A DNA stretch of 64,000 nt from Lentisalinibacter orientalis (GTDB lineage Bacteria; Pseudomonadota; Gammaproteobacteria; Steroidobacterales; Woeseiaceae): the NCBI RefSeq assembly GCF_040706535.1, contig NZ_JAPDRJ010000001.1, positions 2,182,736 through 2,246,735 on the forward strand, written 5' to 3'. The notes under the pieces are model-generated. The model did not search any database. It was not told where the DNA came from and saw only the letters and a program-made list of their open reading frames with translations. This document shows positions 1 through 9,407 of the stretch, one piece after another. Position numbers and translations under genes: made by a program. Within the stretch, counting starts at the first letter, position 1. Every line of letters starts with the position of its first letter.

Positions 1-546
1 GCGACGGCCGTGGGCTACGATGCCGAACTGCTGAACGCGGTGGAGTCCGTGAACAACCGTCAGAAGCGACGGCTGTTCGAGAAGATCCGCGAGCACTACG
101 AGGGCAACCTTGCCGGCAAGACCTTCGCGCTCTGGGGGCTGGCTTTCAAACCCAAGACCGACGACATGCGGGAGGCACCCAGCCGGGTGCTGATGGAGGC
201 GCTGTGGGACGCCGGTGCGAAAGTGCGTGCCTACGACCCCGTGGCGATGGAAGAGGCGGAACGCATCTACGGCAAGCGCGACGACCTGGTCTTCTGCGAG
301 TCGTCCCTGGAGACGTTGGAAGGCGCGGACGCGATGGCAATCGTGACAGAGTGGCAGGAGTTCCGCAGTCCGGATTACGATCTCATCAAGGACAAGCTTG
401 CGCAGCCAGTAATTTTCGACGGGCGCAACCTGTACGAGCCGCACCTGATGGAGCACATGGGCTTCACCTATTACGCCATCGGCCGCGGGCACATCCCGGG
501 GCGGGAGGCACGCGTAGCGACGCCGAAGCGGCGGAAGGACGACTGA
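1..546 (+). CDS. UDP-glucose 6-dehydrogenase, C-terminal part (gene starts before the window)
   Basis: The frame is open from base 1, so the N-terminal NAD-binding part lies outside the window. The roughly 180 visible residues match the C-terminal third of the UDP-glucose/GDP-mannose dehydrogenase family. They include the [16 protein letters not shown] block that opens the UDP-binding domain, and the ending FDGRNLYEP is typical of UDP-glucose dehydrogenases. The enzyme would oxidise UDP-glucose to UDP-glucuronate in the cytoplasm with two NAD+. Gmd starts 25 bases downstream on the same strand, so this is probably the upstream gene of a nucleotide-sugar operon. A different dehydrogenase with GDP-mannose-type motifs lies at 43280. 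The exact sugar specificity cannot be proved from this fragment. Confidence 0.85.
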   Translation, partial: ATAVGYDAELLNAVESVNNRQKRRLFEKIREHYEGNLAGKTFALWGLAFKPKTDDMREAPSRVLMEALWDAGAKVRAYDPVAMEEAERIYGKRDDLVFCESSLETLEGADAMAIVTEWQEFRSPDYDLIKDKLAQPVIFDGRNLYEPHLMEHMGFTYYAIGRGHIPGREARVATPKRRKDD

Positions 547-571
547 CACACAACCAAAGCAGAAGAGCGAT

Positions 572-1657
572 ATGGGCAAGACGGCACTGATTACCGGCGT
601 CACCGGCCAGGATGGCGCCTATCTGGCGGAGTTTTTGCTGAAGAAGGGTTATGAGGTCCATGGCGTGAAGCGCCGGGCCTCGTCATTCAACACCGACCGG
701 ATCGACCACCTCTACCAGGACCCCCACGAACCCAATCCCCAGCTTATCCTGCATTACGGCGATCTGACGGATTCGACGAATCTGATCCGGATCATCCAGC
801 AGGTGCAGCCCGACGAGATCTACAACCTGGCTGCCCAGAGCCATGTGGCGGTATCTTTCGAGACGCCGGAGTACACGGCGAATGCAGATGCCGTGGGCTG
901 TCTGCGTATCCTCGAGGCGATTCGCATATTGGGTATGGAGGAGAAGACCCGGTTCTACCAGGCCTCCACGTCGGAGCTGTACGGTCTCGTGCAGGAGATT
1001 CCCCAAAGCGAGACGACACCGTTCTATCCTCGTTCGCCCTATGCCGTGGCGAAGCTCTACGCCTACTGGATCACGGTGAATTACCGGGAGGCCTATGGAC
1101 TCTATGCGTGCAACGGCATTCTCTTCAATCACGAGTCGCCGATCCGTGGCGAGACCTTTGTCACCCGGAAGATCACGCGGGCGCTGGCTCGCATCAAGAC
1201 CGGTCTTCAGGACTGCCTGTATCTCGGCAATCTCGATGCACTGCGGGACTGGGGTCACGCTCGTGATTACATAGAGATGCAATGGCTGATGCTGCAGCAG
1301 GATCAGCCGGAGGACTTCGTGATCGCGACAGGCGAGCAGCATTCTGTACGAGAATTCGTGGAGATAGCCGCTGCGGAGCTGGGCATCGATGTCAGCTGGC
1401 AAGGTGAGGGTGTTGACGAACAGGGACTGGATGGCGAGGGCAACGTGATCGTACGGATAGATCCTCGCTATTTCCGCCCCACGGAAGTCGAAACGCTGCT
1501 CGGCGATCCGACGAAGGCCAAAGAGAAACTCGGCTGGACGCCGAAGATCAGTTTCAGGGAACTGGTCACCGAGATGGTTCAGTCGGACCTCGAGATTGCC
1601 GGTCGGGACGCGCTGATTCAGCGTGAGGGGTATCGCGCCTTCAATTACCATGAATAA
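572..1657 (+). CDS. gmd: GDP-mannose 4,6-dehydratase
   Basis: This 361-residue protein has the expected length for Gmd, which converts GDP-D-mannose to GDP-4-keto-6-deoxy-D-mannose. The N-terminus has the Rossmann glycine motif ([12 protein letters not shown]) and the Gmd-type segment [16 protein letters not shown]. The SDR catalytic Tyr-x-x-x-Lys is in [12 protein letters not shown], and [17 protein letters not shown] is characteristic of the family. The ATG at 572 fits the family N-terminus ([15 protein letters not shown]). Its last codons overlap the start of the next gene (fcl), which uses its product. This indicates translational coupling in a GDP-fucose pathway operon. Confidence 0.96.
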   Translation: MGKTALITGVTGQDGAYLAEFLLKKGYEVHGVKRRASSFNTDRIDHLYQDPHEPNPQLILHYGDLTDSTNLIRIIQQVQPDEIYNLAAQSHVAVSFETPEYTANADAVGCLRILEAIRILGMEEKTRFYQASTSELYGLVQEIPQSETTPFYPRSPYAVAKLYAYWITVNYREAYGLYACNGILFNHESPIRGETFVTRKITRALARIKTGLQDCLYLGNLDALRDWGHARDYIEMQWLMLQQDQPEDFVIATGEQHSVREFVEIAAAELGIDVSWQGEGVDEQGLDGEGNVIVRIDPRYFRPTEVETLLGDPTKAKEKLGWTPKISFRELVTEMVQSDLEIAGRDALIQREGYRAFNYHE

Positions 1658-2585
1658 GGGTGACCGCATCTTCGTGGCCGGTCACCGAGGACTGGTGGGG
1701 TCGGCAGTGGTCCGGGAACTCGAGCGGCAGGGTTACGAGAATCTGGTTCTGAAGACGCGCAGCGAGGTCGACCTGACGGACGGCGCGGCTGTACGGGACT
1801 TCCTGCAGGCCGAGCGCCCGGCCGTCGTCATCGACGCAGCAGCCAAAGTCGGCGGAATTCTGGCCAACGATAGTTATCCCGCCGACTTCATCCGGGACAA
1901 CCTGCGGATACAGACGAACCTCATCCAGTACTCCTACGAGGCAGGCGTCGGGAAGTTTGTTTTCCTCGGTTCGTCCTGTATTTATCCGAAGATGGCGCCG
2001 CAGCCGCTGAGCGAGGACACGCTTCTGACCGGCCCGCTCGAACCGACTAACGAGTGGTACGCAGTGGCTAAGATCGCGGGCATCAAGATGTGTCAGGCGT
2101 ATCGCAAGCAGTATGGTTTTGACGCCATTTCCCTGATGCCAACCAATCTGTACGGTCCAGGTGATAATTTCGATCTGCAGACGTCGCATGTGCTGCCGGC
2201 GCTGATCCGCAAGTTTCACGAAGCGAAGCAGCGGGGCGATGCCACGGTGCCGATCTGGGGGACGGGGAATCCGCGTCGGGAGTTTCTCTACGTGGACGAC
2301 CTCGCCAACGCGGTGGTGTTCCTTGCCGAGAACTACAGTGACGCGGAGATGCTGAATATCGGTGTCGGGGAGGATATCCGGATCGGTGACCTCGCCGAGC
2401 TCGTGGCGGAGGTAGTTGGTTTCGAGGGGTCGCTCGAGTACGACACCTCGAAGCCGGATGGCACGCCACGGAAACTCTTGGATGTCTCGAGGCTGAATGG
2501 CCTCGGTTGGAAGGCGAAGTGGTCGCTGCGTGACGGAATAGCGGCTACCTACGACTGGTACCGACAGCAAGGAGATGCCGGGTGA
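1650..2585 (+). CDS. fcl: GDP-L-fucose synthase
   Basis: This protein of about 311 residues belongs to the GDP-4-keto-6-deoxymannose epimerase/reductase family (Fcl/WcaG). It completes GDP-L-fucose synthesis from the Gmd product. Visible motifs are the glycine-rich nucleotide loop [11 protein letters not shown], the [13 protein letters not shown] block, the catalytic [11 protein letters not shown] (Tyr-x-x-x-Lys) and [11 protein letters not shown] chose the ATG at 1650 because it gives the family start [14 protein letters not shown] and overlaps the gmd stop by 8 bases. An ATG-like start at 1623 would add nine residues not seen in the family. The stop overlaps the GTG of the next gene. Confidence 0.95.
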   Translation: MNKGDRIFVAGHRGLVGSAVVRELERQGYENLVLKTRSEVDLTDGAAVRDFLQAERPAVVIDAAAKVGGILANDSYPADFIRDNLRIQTNLIQYSYEAGVGKFVFLGSSCIYPKMAPQPLSEDTLLTGPLEPTNEWYAVAKIAGIKMCQAYRKQYGFDAISLMPTNLYGPGDNFDLQTSHVLPALIRKFHEAKQRGDATVPIWGTGNPRREFLYVDDLANAVVFLAENYSDAEMLNIGVGEDIRIGDLAELVAEVVGFEGSLEYDTSKPDGTPRKLLDVSRLNGLGWKAKWSLRDGIAATYDWYRQQGDAG

Positions 2586-3661
2586 TCATCCCCGTCATCC
2601 TCTGCGGCGGTTCCGGCACCCGGCTCTGGCCGGCGTCCCGGGCGGGGAACCCGAAACAGCTGCTGCGCCTGACCGGCGAGCGTTCGCTGCTTCAGGAGAC
2701 CCTGCGTCGCCTGGAGGGTCTGGCCGGCGACTGTGCCCCGCCCATCGTGGTCTGCAACGAGCAGCATCGATTTGCGGTCGGCGAACAGCTTCTGGAGGTA
2801 CTGGGGCCGGAAGCTGCATCCAGCGCTTCCATCATCCTGGAGCCGGCGGGCAGGAACACCGCACCGGCGGCCGCAGTGGCCGCGCTCCTGGCCGAGGCCG
2901 CCCACCCCGTCGAGAATCCGCTCCTGCTGATCCTGCCGGCGGACCACATGATCCGGGATGCAGACGCCTTCGTCGCCGCGGTGCGCACGGCGCTGCCTTC
3001 GGCGGAGGCGGGCAATCTGCTGACCTTCGGCGTGGTGCCGGATCATCCCAACACGGGTTACGGCTACATCCAGGCGAAGCCGGAGGGCGCGGGCGCCGTG
3101 CCGGTGGCGTCCTTCGAAGAAAAGCCGGACGCCGCGACCGCCGAGCGCTATGTCGCCGGCGGTGAACACTTCTGGAACAGCGGCATGTTCTTCTTTCCGG
3201 TGCGCGAGCTGCTGGCGGAGCTGGAGACGCACGCGCCGGAGATCCTCGCCGCCTGCCGCCGCGCGGTGGAGGGGCGGGAGGAGGGCGACTTCGTCCGTCT
3301 GGACGCCGAGGCCTTCGGCGCCTGCCCGTCGGATTCCATCGACTACGCGCTGATGGAGAAGACGAACCGGGCGATGATGGTGCCACTGGATGCCGGCTGG
3401 AGCGACGTCGGCAGCTGGTCGGCGCTGCACGACGTGGCCGACAAGGACGGGGACGGTAATTCGCTGTTCGGCGACGTGATCGCCGATAACTGCCGCGACA
3501 CGTACGTGAGTGCCGGCAGCCGACTGGTGGCCGCCGTTGGACTCACCGGCTTCGTGGTGGTGGAGACCGAAGACGCGGTGATGGTGCTGCCGAAGGACCG
3601 CGCCCAGGACGTGAAGAAGATTGTGGAGTGGCTGAAGGAACAGCGCCGCTCGGAACTCTAG
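2582..3661 (+). CDS. manC: Mannose-1-phosphate guanylyltransferase (single-domain form)
   Basis: This 359-residue nucleotidyltransferase makes GDP-mannose from mannose-1-phosphate and GTP. The signature loop GGSGTRLWPASR, the substrate segment FEEKPDAATAERYVAGG and NSGMFFF are present. The protein stops at about the end of the nucleotidyltransferase and left-handed beta-helix part. It lacks the C-terminal cupin-type phosphomannose isomerase domain of the common bifunctional enzymes of about 470 residues, so isomerase activity must come from elsewhere. Translation starts at GTG 2582, overlapping the fcl stop as GTGA, which indicates coupling. Together with the mutase at 9723 it supplies GDP-mannose for gmd/fcl and for the dehydrogenase at 43280. 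Confidence 0.94.
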   Translation: MIIPVILCGGSGTRLWPASRAGNPKQLLRLTGERSLLQETLRRLEGLAGDCAPPIVVCNEQHRFAVGEQLLEVLGPEAASSASIILEPAGRNTAPAAAVAALLAEAAHPVENPLLLILPADHMIRDADAFVAAVRTALPSAEAGNLLTFGVVPDHPNTGYGYIQAKPEGAGAVPVASFEEKPDAATAERYVAGGEHFWNSGMFFFPVRELLAELETHAPEILAACRRAVEGREEGDFVRLDAEAFGACPSDSIDYALMEKTNRAMMVPLDAGWSDVGSWSALHDVADKDGDGNSLFGDVIADNCRDTYVSAGSRLVAAVGLTGFVVVETEDAVMVLPKDRAQDVKKIVEWLKEQRRSEL

Positions 3662-3664
3662 GTT

Positions 3665-3735
3665 GTAGGAGGGCCTGGTAGGAGGGGCTTTAGCCCCGAT
3701 CCATTACCCAATCGGGGCTAAAGCCCCTCCCACAA
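3665..3735. repeat. REP palindrome (copy 1), with an extra half arm
   Basis: A GTAGGAGGGGCTTTAGCCCCGAT arm (given here as its own palindrome GGGGCTTTAGCCCC) is followed by a short loop and the inverted arm ending CCCCTCCCACA. A truncated arm (GTAGGAGGGCCT) precedes it at 3665-3676. It lies directly after the manC stop and may also act as a transcript-end hairpin. It belongs to the same family as the copies at 6894, 9007, 9638, 11094, 12255, 13515, 15801, 16962, 17371, 17990 and 29335. Confidence 0.9.
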
Positions 3736-3914
3736 TTCGATTGACGCCGTCCCATCCGTCTGCGACTCTTTAACCCACATAATAAAAGCGGCCACGCAGA
3801 GCAGACGGGAGGGGGAATCTCGCGTCTCTGACGGCCGATAAGCATTTCCCTTCCCGGAGCGATCCCCAGACCTGCCTGGTCGTTGCGTCTCGCATCAGAC
3901 CAGGAGAACACGTT

Positions 3915-6887
3915 ATGTTTAATCGAATCGGGGCTTCGATCGCGACGGTTCTGTTTTCACTCTTGCTGGCATTCCCGGTGTCCGCCGAGACGGTGGAACT
4001 GCCCGGGCTCTCGCAGCCGGCGGAGATCGTCCGCGACGAGCAGGGCATCGCCCACATCCGCGCCCGCAACCGGGCGGATCTCTATTACCTGCAGGGCTGG
4101 GTTCACGCCGAGGACCGGCTGTTCCAGATGGACCTCAGTCGGCGTCAGCCGAGCGGCACGCTGGCGGAGCTGTTCGGTCCGTCGTCGATCCCCGGCGACG
4201 TGGAACTGCGCACCATCGGGCTGCGCCGTGCGGCCGAGCGCTCCGTGGACGTGCTCAGCCGCGAGACCATCGAGGCTCTCGAGGCCTACGCCCGCGGCGT
4301 CAACGACTGGGTGATGCTGAACCCGAACGGGCTGCCGCCGGAGTACGCCTTCCTCGGCTTCACGGAGCGGGAGGACTTCCGTCCGTGGAACGTCGTCGAC
4401 AGTATTGTTATCGCGAAGCTGATCGCCTTCGGTCTGTCGTTCGACGTGGATACCGGCCTCACGCAGAGTCTCGAGGCCTACGTCGGAACGCTGGGCCCGA
4501 TCGGCGCGCTGGTCTTCTCCCAGGACGTGTTCCGCTCGCAGCCCTTCGACTGCGCCTCCACGGTGCCGGACGCGACGGGCGAGTATCCGTTCGAGCCGGC
4601 GCCGCCGATGGTGCCGAACCCGTTCGCCTGCCCGGATGCGACGGTGGAGACTGTCGGCAATGGCAAGGGCAAGGGCAAGGGCAAGGCAAGGGGACGGGAC
4701 GAGGCCGGCGGTCCGGCTGAGGCGTCCGCCGCCGCCCGGGGCAGGGGTAGCGCTTCCGCCGCGCTCTCGGCGCTGGCCGGCAAGGCGTCCGCCAAGCTGC
4801 GCCGCTCGCCCTACATACAGAACGTGCTGGATGCGGACGGCGAGATCGGCTCCAACGAGTGGGGCATCACGCGCGCCCTCGGTGCGAACGGCCGCCCGAT
4901 CATCGCCAACGATCCGCATCTGGCGCTGAATACGCCGTCCACCTTCTACCCCATGGGCCTGGAGGCGCCGGGGCTGAACGTGTTCGGCAGCACTTTCCCC
5001 GGCGTGGCGTTCGTGGTGCTGGGCCACAACAAGCACATCCACTGGGGCGCGACCACTAATCCCATGGACGTGACGGACACGTTCTTCGAGTTGCTCGCTT
5101 TCGACGAGACCGGCACGCCGGTGGCCACGATCTTCCAGGGTCAGCCCGAGCCCGTCGAGCTGATTCCGGAGACGTTCTTCTACAGCGACGGAAGCGGCGG
5201 GCTCGTAGAGGCGACGGGCGTGCCGGCGGCCACCATCATCGTGCCGCGGCGCAATCAGGGTCCGATTATCACGACGCTGGCGGACCCGGCTCCCGGCGCG
5301 ACGATACCCGCGCTCAGCGTGCAGTACACCGGCTTCAGTGCCACCCGCGAACTCGACACGTTCCGTCTCTGGAACGAGGCCCGCAACCTGAATGACTTCA
5401 AGGAAGGCCTGCAGTATTTCGATTTCGGCTCCCAGAACTGGGTCTACGGCGACAACGCGGGCAACGTCGCCTATTTCGCGAGCGCCGAGATGCCGATCCG
5501 TACCGACCTGCATCAGGGTACGGTGGCACCCGGCAACCCGGCCTTCTTCCCGCCGGGTGCGGGCATCCCGCCCTGGCTGATCCGGGACGGGACCAGCGGC
5601 GCCCACGAGTGGCTGCCCGTGGAGAATCCCCAGCCGGGGCAGGCGATCCCCTACGAGATCCTGCGCCAGGACGAGCTGCCGCATACCATCAACCCGCCGG
5701 CGGGCTGGTTCGTGAACGCCAACAACGATCCGGCGGGCACGGTGCTCGACAACGATCCGCTGAACCAGCTGCGCAAGGGCGGGGAGGGCATCTATTACCT
5801 GAACCCGGGCTATGCGGGCGGCTTCCGGGCCGGCACCATCACGAACCGCATCCGCGAGTATGTGGCCACCCAGGGCGAGCTGAGCCAGGCGGACCTCAAG
5901 TCCATCCAGGCGGACGTCTCGCTGCTGGATGCGAAGTGGTTCGTGCCCTATATCACGGCGGCCTTCGACAACGCCGGCGGCTCGGCAGTCGCCGAACTGG
6001 CGGCTTTTGCCGCGGACGACGAACTCGCCGACGCCGTCGACTATCTCCGCGACTGGGACTTCACCACGCCCACCGGCATCCAGCCGGGCTACGACGCGGG
6101 CGATCCGGTCGTCGCGAGCTGGACCGACCTGCCGGAGCCGAGCGAGGCCGAGATCGCCCACAGCATCGCGGCAACTCTTTACAGCGTCTGGCGCGGCCAG
6201 GCGGTGCGCAGTATTGTCGACGCGCCGCTGAACGCACTCGGCCTGCCGACGCCGGGCAGCACCGAGGCGATGACCTCGCTGCAGCATCTGATCCGCAGCC
6301 AGGGTGGCACGGGTGTCATCCCGTTTTTCGAGGTACCCGGCCTGAGCGACTTCGACGACCGGCGCGACTACCTGCTGCTGGCGGCGATGCGCAGTGCCCT
6401 CGATCTGCTGGCGAGCGACGAGTTCGCGCCGGCCTTCGGCGACTCGCCGACGCTCGCGGATTACCGCTGGGGCAAGCTGCATCGCATCGTGCTGGATCAT
6501 CCGTTCATCGATGCGGCCGACCTGCCGGCGCAGGGCGGTTTCCCGCAGCCGGTACCGGGCCTGCCCGGTTACCCGACGGACGGCGGCTTCAACGTGGTGG
6601 ATGCGTCATCCCACAGCGCCCGCGCCGACGGCCTGAACGATTTCATGTTCGGCAGCGGTCCGGTACGCCGTTACACCAGCGAGCCTCAGGGCGCCTTCCG
6701 CAGCAACGCGGAATCCGTCTGGGCCGGCGGCACGAGCGGCGTGCCGAGCTTCCTGTTCGGCATCGACAACCCGTTCTACGGCAACCTGCTGAACTACTGG
6801 CTGGTGAACGATACGCTGCCGCTGGTGCTGCGGACGAAGGATGTGGAAGGAGGAATGAGCATTCGGGTGGTACCGGCGGGGGATTAA
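3915..6887 (+). CDS. Secreted penicillin-acylase-family (Ntn) amidohydrolase
   Basis: This 990-residue precursor has a signal peptide (cleavage likely after VSA, residue 24). The Ntn-hydrolase layout of the penicillin/acyl-homoserine-lactone acylase family follows: an alpha-chain, a linker, then a beta-chain expected to start at the nucleophile Ser313 in GSNEW after autoproteolysis. Further family blocks are IANDPHLAL and the NWVYGDNAGNVAYFA segment. The linker just before the nucleophile is unusual: it has a short Gly-Lys repeat (GNGKGKGKGKARG, about residues 246-258) followed by an Ala/Gly/Arg-rich stretch. The ATG at 3915 has an AGGAGA ribosome site. The periplasmic substrate, whether an acyl-lactone, beta-lactam or other amide, cannot be told from sequence. 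REP copies flank the gene on both sides. Confidence 0.9.
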   Translation: MFNRIGASIATVLFSLLLAFPVSAETVELPGLSQPAEIVRDEQGIAHIRARNRADLYYLQGWVHAEDRLFQMDLSRRQPSGTLAELFGPSSIPGDVELRTIGLRRAAERSVDVLSRETIEALEAYARGVNDWVMLNPNGLPPEYAFLGFTEREDFRPWNVVDSIVIAKLIAFGLSFDVDTGLTQSLEAYVGTLGPIGALVFSQDVFRSQPFDCASTVPDATGEYPFEPAPPMVPNPFACPDATVETVGNGKGKGKGKARGRDEAGGPAEASAAARGRGSASAALSALAGKASAKLRRSPYIQNVLDADGEIGSNEWGITRALGANGRPIIANDPHLALNTPSTFYPMGLEAPGLNVFGSTFPGVAFVVLGHNKHIHWGATTNPMDVTDTFFELLAFDETGTPVATIFQGQPEPVELIPETFFYSDGSGGLVEATGVPAATIIVPRRNQGPIITTLADPAPGATIPALSVQYTGFSATRELDTFRLWNEARNLNDFKEGLQYFDFGSQNWVYGDNAGNVAYFASAEMPIRTDLHQGTVAPGNPAFFPPGAGIPPWLIRDGTSGAHEWLPVENPQPGQAIPYEILRQDELPHTINPPAGWFVNANNDPAGTVLDNDPLNQLRKGGEGIYYLNPGYAGGFRAGTITNRIREYVATQGELSQADLKSIQADVSLLDAKWFVPYITAAFDNAGGSAVAELAAFAADDELADAVDYLRDWDFTTPTGIQPGYDAGDPVVASWTDLPEPSEAEIAHSIAATLYSVWRGQAVRSIVDAPLNALGLPTPGSTEAMTSLQHLIRSQGGTGVIPFFEVPGLSDFDDRRDYLLLAAMRSALDLLASDEFAPAFGDSPTLADYRWGKLHRIVLDHPFIDAADLPAQGGFPQPVPGLPGYPTDGGFNVVDASSHSARADGLNDFMFGSGPVRRYTSEPQGAFRSNAESVWAGGTSGVPSFLFGIDNPFYGNLLNYWLVNDTLPLVLRTKDVEGGMSIRVVPAGD

Positions 6888-6893
6888 AAGGAA

Positions 6894-6952
6894 TGTAGGA
6901 GGGGCTTTAGCCCCGATTCGTTAAACGATCGGGGCTAAAGCCCCTCCTACAT
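6894..6952. repeat. REP palindrome (copy 2)
   Basis: Two full inverted arms, TGTAGGAGGGGCTTTAGCC and its complement, enclose a loop of about 10 bases. The element begins a few bases after the stop of the acylase gene and ends about 50 bases before hflK. It is nearly perfectly symmetrical, which is compatible with a transcript-end hairpin. Confidence 0.92.
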
Positions 6953-7004
6953 TGTTACATCCAAAACCCGTACACTCTCCCCCTGATTCTTCAGGGAGCG
7001 AGAC

Positions 7005-8072
7005 ATGATCCGAGTGGTCGACTCGAACGGCAAGGGACGCGGCGGTGACGGGCCGTCCGACATTTCCGACATCATCAACCGCCTGAAATCCGCGGGCGGC
7101 GGCGGTGGCGGCGGGCCGTCGTCGCAGCCGATCATCATTGGCATCGTCGTCCTGCTGCTGGCCTGGGGGGCGATGACCTCGTTCTATACGGTGCAGCCCG
7201 AGCAGCGCGCGGTGGTGAAGCGCTTCGGCGACGTCATCGGAATTTCCGATCCCGGCCTCCACTTCAAGCTGCCCTTCGGCATCGACCAGACCCAGTTCGT
7301 GGCCACCGAGCGGGTGCTGAAGCAGGAGTTTGGCTTCCGCTCGCAGGAAGTGCGCGAGCAGGGCCCCACCCAGTACAGCGAGCGCGAGTTCGACAACGAG
7401 TCCGCGATGCTGACCGGCGACCTGAATATCATCAACGTCGAGTGGGTGGTGCAGTACCGCATCAACGACCCCATCAAGTTCCTGTACGAGCTGCGCGAGC
7501 CCACACGAACGCTGCGCGACATCTCCGAGTCGGTGATGCGCCGGGTGGTGGGGAACCGGCTGGGCTCGGATGTGCTGACCGTCGGGCGTGTGGATATCCA
7601 GTCCCAGGGCCGCGACGAGATCCAGCAGATCATGGACCGCTACGACTCGGGCATCTACATCATTACGGTGGAGCTGCAGGACGTGGTGCCGCCGCGCGCG
7701 GTGCAGCCGGCGTTCAACGAGGTGAACGAGGCGCGCCAGGAGCGCGAGCGCATGATCAACGAGGCGCAGAAGCGGGTGAACCAGGAGATTCCGCGGGCCG
7801 AGGGTGCGGCCATCCGCACCGTCGCGGTGGCGGAAGGTTATGCCACCGAGCGGGTGAACCGGGCGCTCGGCGAGAGCGTGCGTTTCACCGCGGTGCTGGA
7901 TGAGTACCGGGAGGCGCCGGAGGTGACGCGCTCGCGGCTGTATCTGGAGACGCTGAACGAGGTGCTGCCGACCATCGGCCAGGTGCTGGTGGTGCAGGAC
8001 GAGCAGGTGGGGCCGCTGCCGTTGCTGGACGTCAATCGCAACCGCGCGCCGCGCACGGGAGGTGACGAATGA
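7005..8072 (+). CDS. hflK: HflK, membrane protease modulator
   Basis: This 355-residue SPFH/band-7 protein forms with HflC the inner-membrane complex that surrounds and modulates the FtsH protease. A glycine-rich cytoplasmic N-terminus (GGGGGGG near residues 31-37) is followed by one membrane span (about residues 43-63). The band-7 domain starts at YTVQPEQRAVVKRFG, and a coiled-coil region rich in Glu, Arg and Ala follows (AFNEVNEARQERERM). A GGGAG ribosome site precedes the ATG at 7005. The last codons overlap the hflC ATG by four bases (ATGA), the usual operon arrangement. Confidence 0.96.
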   Translation: MIRVVDSNGKGRGGDGPSDISDIINRLKSAGGGGGGGPSSQPIIIGIVVLLLAWGAMTSFYTVQPEQRAVVKRFGDVIGISDPGLHFKLPFGIDQTQFVATERVLKQEFGFRSQEVREQGPTQYSEREFDNESAMLTGDLNIINVEWVVQYRINDPIKFLYELREPTRTLRDISESVMRRVVGNRLGSDVLTVGRVDIQSQGRDEIQQIMDRYDSGIYIITVELQDVVPPRAVQPAFNEVNEARQERERMINEAQKRVNQEIPRAEGAAIRTVAVAEGYATERVNRALGESVRFTAVLDEYREAPEVTRSRLYLETLNEVLPTIGQVLVVQDEQVGPLPLLDVNRNRAPRTGGDE

Positions 8073-9010
8073 AGACCGTGATTGCAGCGGGCGCCGCGCT
8101 CGTACTCGCCGTGGCCGCCTTTACGATGTTCTATATCGTGGACGAGGCCGAGCAGGCCATCATCGTGCAGTTCGGCGAGCCCATCGGCGACGTCGTCACC
8201 GAGCCCGGCCTGCACGTGAAGATGCCCTGGCAGAACGTGCGCTATTTCGACAAGCGTCTGCTGAGCTGGGACGGCGACGTCACCCAGATCCCGACGCTGG
8301 GCCGCGAGTTCATCCTGGTGGACACGACGGCACGCTGGCGCATCGCCGATCCGCTCCAGTTCCTGAGGAGCGTGCGCGACGAACTCGGCGCCCGTACCCG
8401 GCTGGACGATATCGTGGATTCCGTCGTGCGCGACATGGTCTCCTCCACCCAGCTGGAGGAGATCATCCGCTCCCGGGACTGGGAAGTGGACATGGAGGCG
8501 CTGGAGGACGATGACCCGGCGCTGGCCCAGCGCGACGACGTGGACCTGCAGCAGAAGCCGAAACTCGGCCGCGAGCTGCTGGAGGAGGAGATCCTCACCC
8601 GCGCCCGGCGGCTGATGCCGGAGCTCGGCATCGAGCTGGCGGACGTGCGCGTGAAGCGCGTGAACTACATCGAGTCCGTCCGCCGCCAGGTGGAGGCCCG
8701 CATGATCGCCGAGCGCCAGTCGATTGCGGAACGCTTCCGCGCGGAAGGCCAGGGCCGCGCCCAGGAGATACTCGGCGAGATGCAGCGCGAGCTGCAGCGC
8801 ATCCAGTCCGAGGCCGCCCGCGAGGCCGAGGAGATCCGCGGCAACGCCGACGCCGAAGCCACCCGCATCTACGGCGAGGCCTTTGGCGCCGATCCGGAGT
8901 TCTACGCCTTCTTTCGCACGCTGGAGAGCTACCGCGCGCTGGGCGAGAACAGCACGCTGATGCTCAGGGCCGACTCGGACTTCTTCCGCTATCTGGAGGA
9001 TTCTCAGTAG
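8069..9010 (+). CDS. hflC: HflC, membrane protease modulator
   Basis: This 313-residue partner of HflK has an N-terminal membrane anchor (residues about 5-22) and a band-7 domain beginning DEAEQAIIVQFGEPIGDV. The conserved TTARWRIADPLQFLRSV segment and a coiled coil (QSIAERFRAEGQGRAQEI) follow. Translation starts at the ATG overlapping the hflK stop. The stop codon TAG (9008-9010) is the first part of a REP element (GTAGGAGG from 9007), so the native 3' end has been replaced or fixed by the repeat. The protein still reaches a normal HflC length. Confidence 0.96.
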   Translation: MKTVIAAGAALVLAVAAFTMFYIVDEAEQAIIVQFGEPIGDVVTEPGLHVKMPWQNVRYFDKRLLSWDGDVTQIPTLGREFILVDTTARWRIADPLQFLRSVRDELGARTRLDDIVDSVVRDMVSSTQLEEIIRSRDWEVDMEALEDDDPALAQRDDVDLQQKPKLGRELLEEEILTRARRLMPELGIELADVRVKRVNYIESVRRQVEARMIAERQSIAERFRAEGQGRAQEILGEMQRELQRIQSEAAREAEEIRGNADAEATRIYGEAFGADPEFYAFFRTLESYRALGENSTLMLRADSDFFRYLEDSQ

Positions 9011-9065
9011 GAGGGCCTTCAGGCCCGATTGTTTATAATGGATCGGGGCTAAAGCCCCTCCTACA
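9007..9065. repeat. REP palindrome (copy 3), supplies the hflC stop
   Basis: The left arm is the GGGCCTTCAGGCCC variant and the right arm is the GGGGCTAAAGCCCC variant, so the two halves come from different arm subtypes. The loop contains TATAAT (9034-9039). The head tetranucleotide GTAG contributes the hflC TAG. Confidence 0.9.
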
Positions 9066-9163
9066 ACCAGAATCTCGACAACGGGGGTCGAAAGGCCGGC
9101 GGCAGCAGCCCACGCCGATTGAGACCATCGCCAGCCAGACGGATAACGATTCGGAGGCTGGCG

Positions 9164-9397
9164 GTGGAATTCCGGATCCTGGGCAAGATTGAGAACGCAA
9201 GAACGTTCGCCGCAGGACGCGGCATCCGCGAGCTAGGCCGGCTGCAGCGGATTCACGGCAAAGGCCGCTGGCGAAAGCGAAAAGGCATCGCGATGGTCCG
9301 ACTAGCAGATGGCTCGCTTCACCGTGCTGAGATACACTGGTACGAGGCAGCCGGAATCGGCAGGAGAGAGTTCAAGATCAAGCAATTCCTCGATTGA
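9164..9397 (+). CDS. Small conserved basic protein of unknown function (first of a pair)
   Basis: This protein of about 77 residues begins VEFRILGKIENARTFAAG and contains a basic stretch GRWRKRKGIAMVRLADG and a C-terminus EIHWYEAAGIGRREFKIK. I recall similar hypothetical proteins but no function. I chose GTG 9164 because a strong GGAGG ribosome site lies six bases upstream (9153-9157). A TTG at 9119 would give a 92-residue form without such a site. The second gene starts 10 bases downstream. A short basic protein followed by a short acidic one resembles toxin-antitoxin organisation, but no toxin fold or catalytic residues are recognisable. The pair sits between two REP copies. Confidence 0.7.
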   Translation: MEFRILGKIENARTFAAGRGIRELGRLQRIHGKGRWRKRKGIAMVRLADGSLHRAEIHWYEAAGIGRREFKIKQFLD

Positions 9398-9407
9398 GAA
9401 CCGGAAC

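Noticed and set aside
3957..6500. An 847-codon open frame on the minus strand opposite the penicillin-acylase-type gene
   Set aside because: The plus strand encodes a signal peptide, nucleophile and family motifs. The antisense frame is rich in Arg, Ala, Val and Gly as expected for a high-GC shadow and has no domain.
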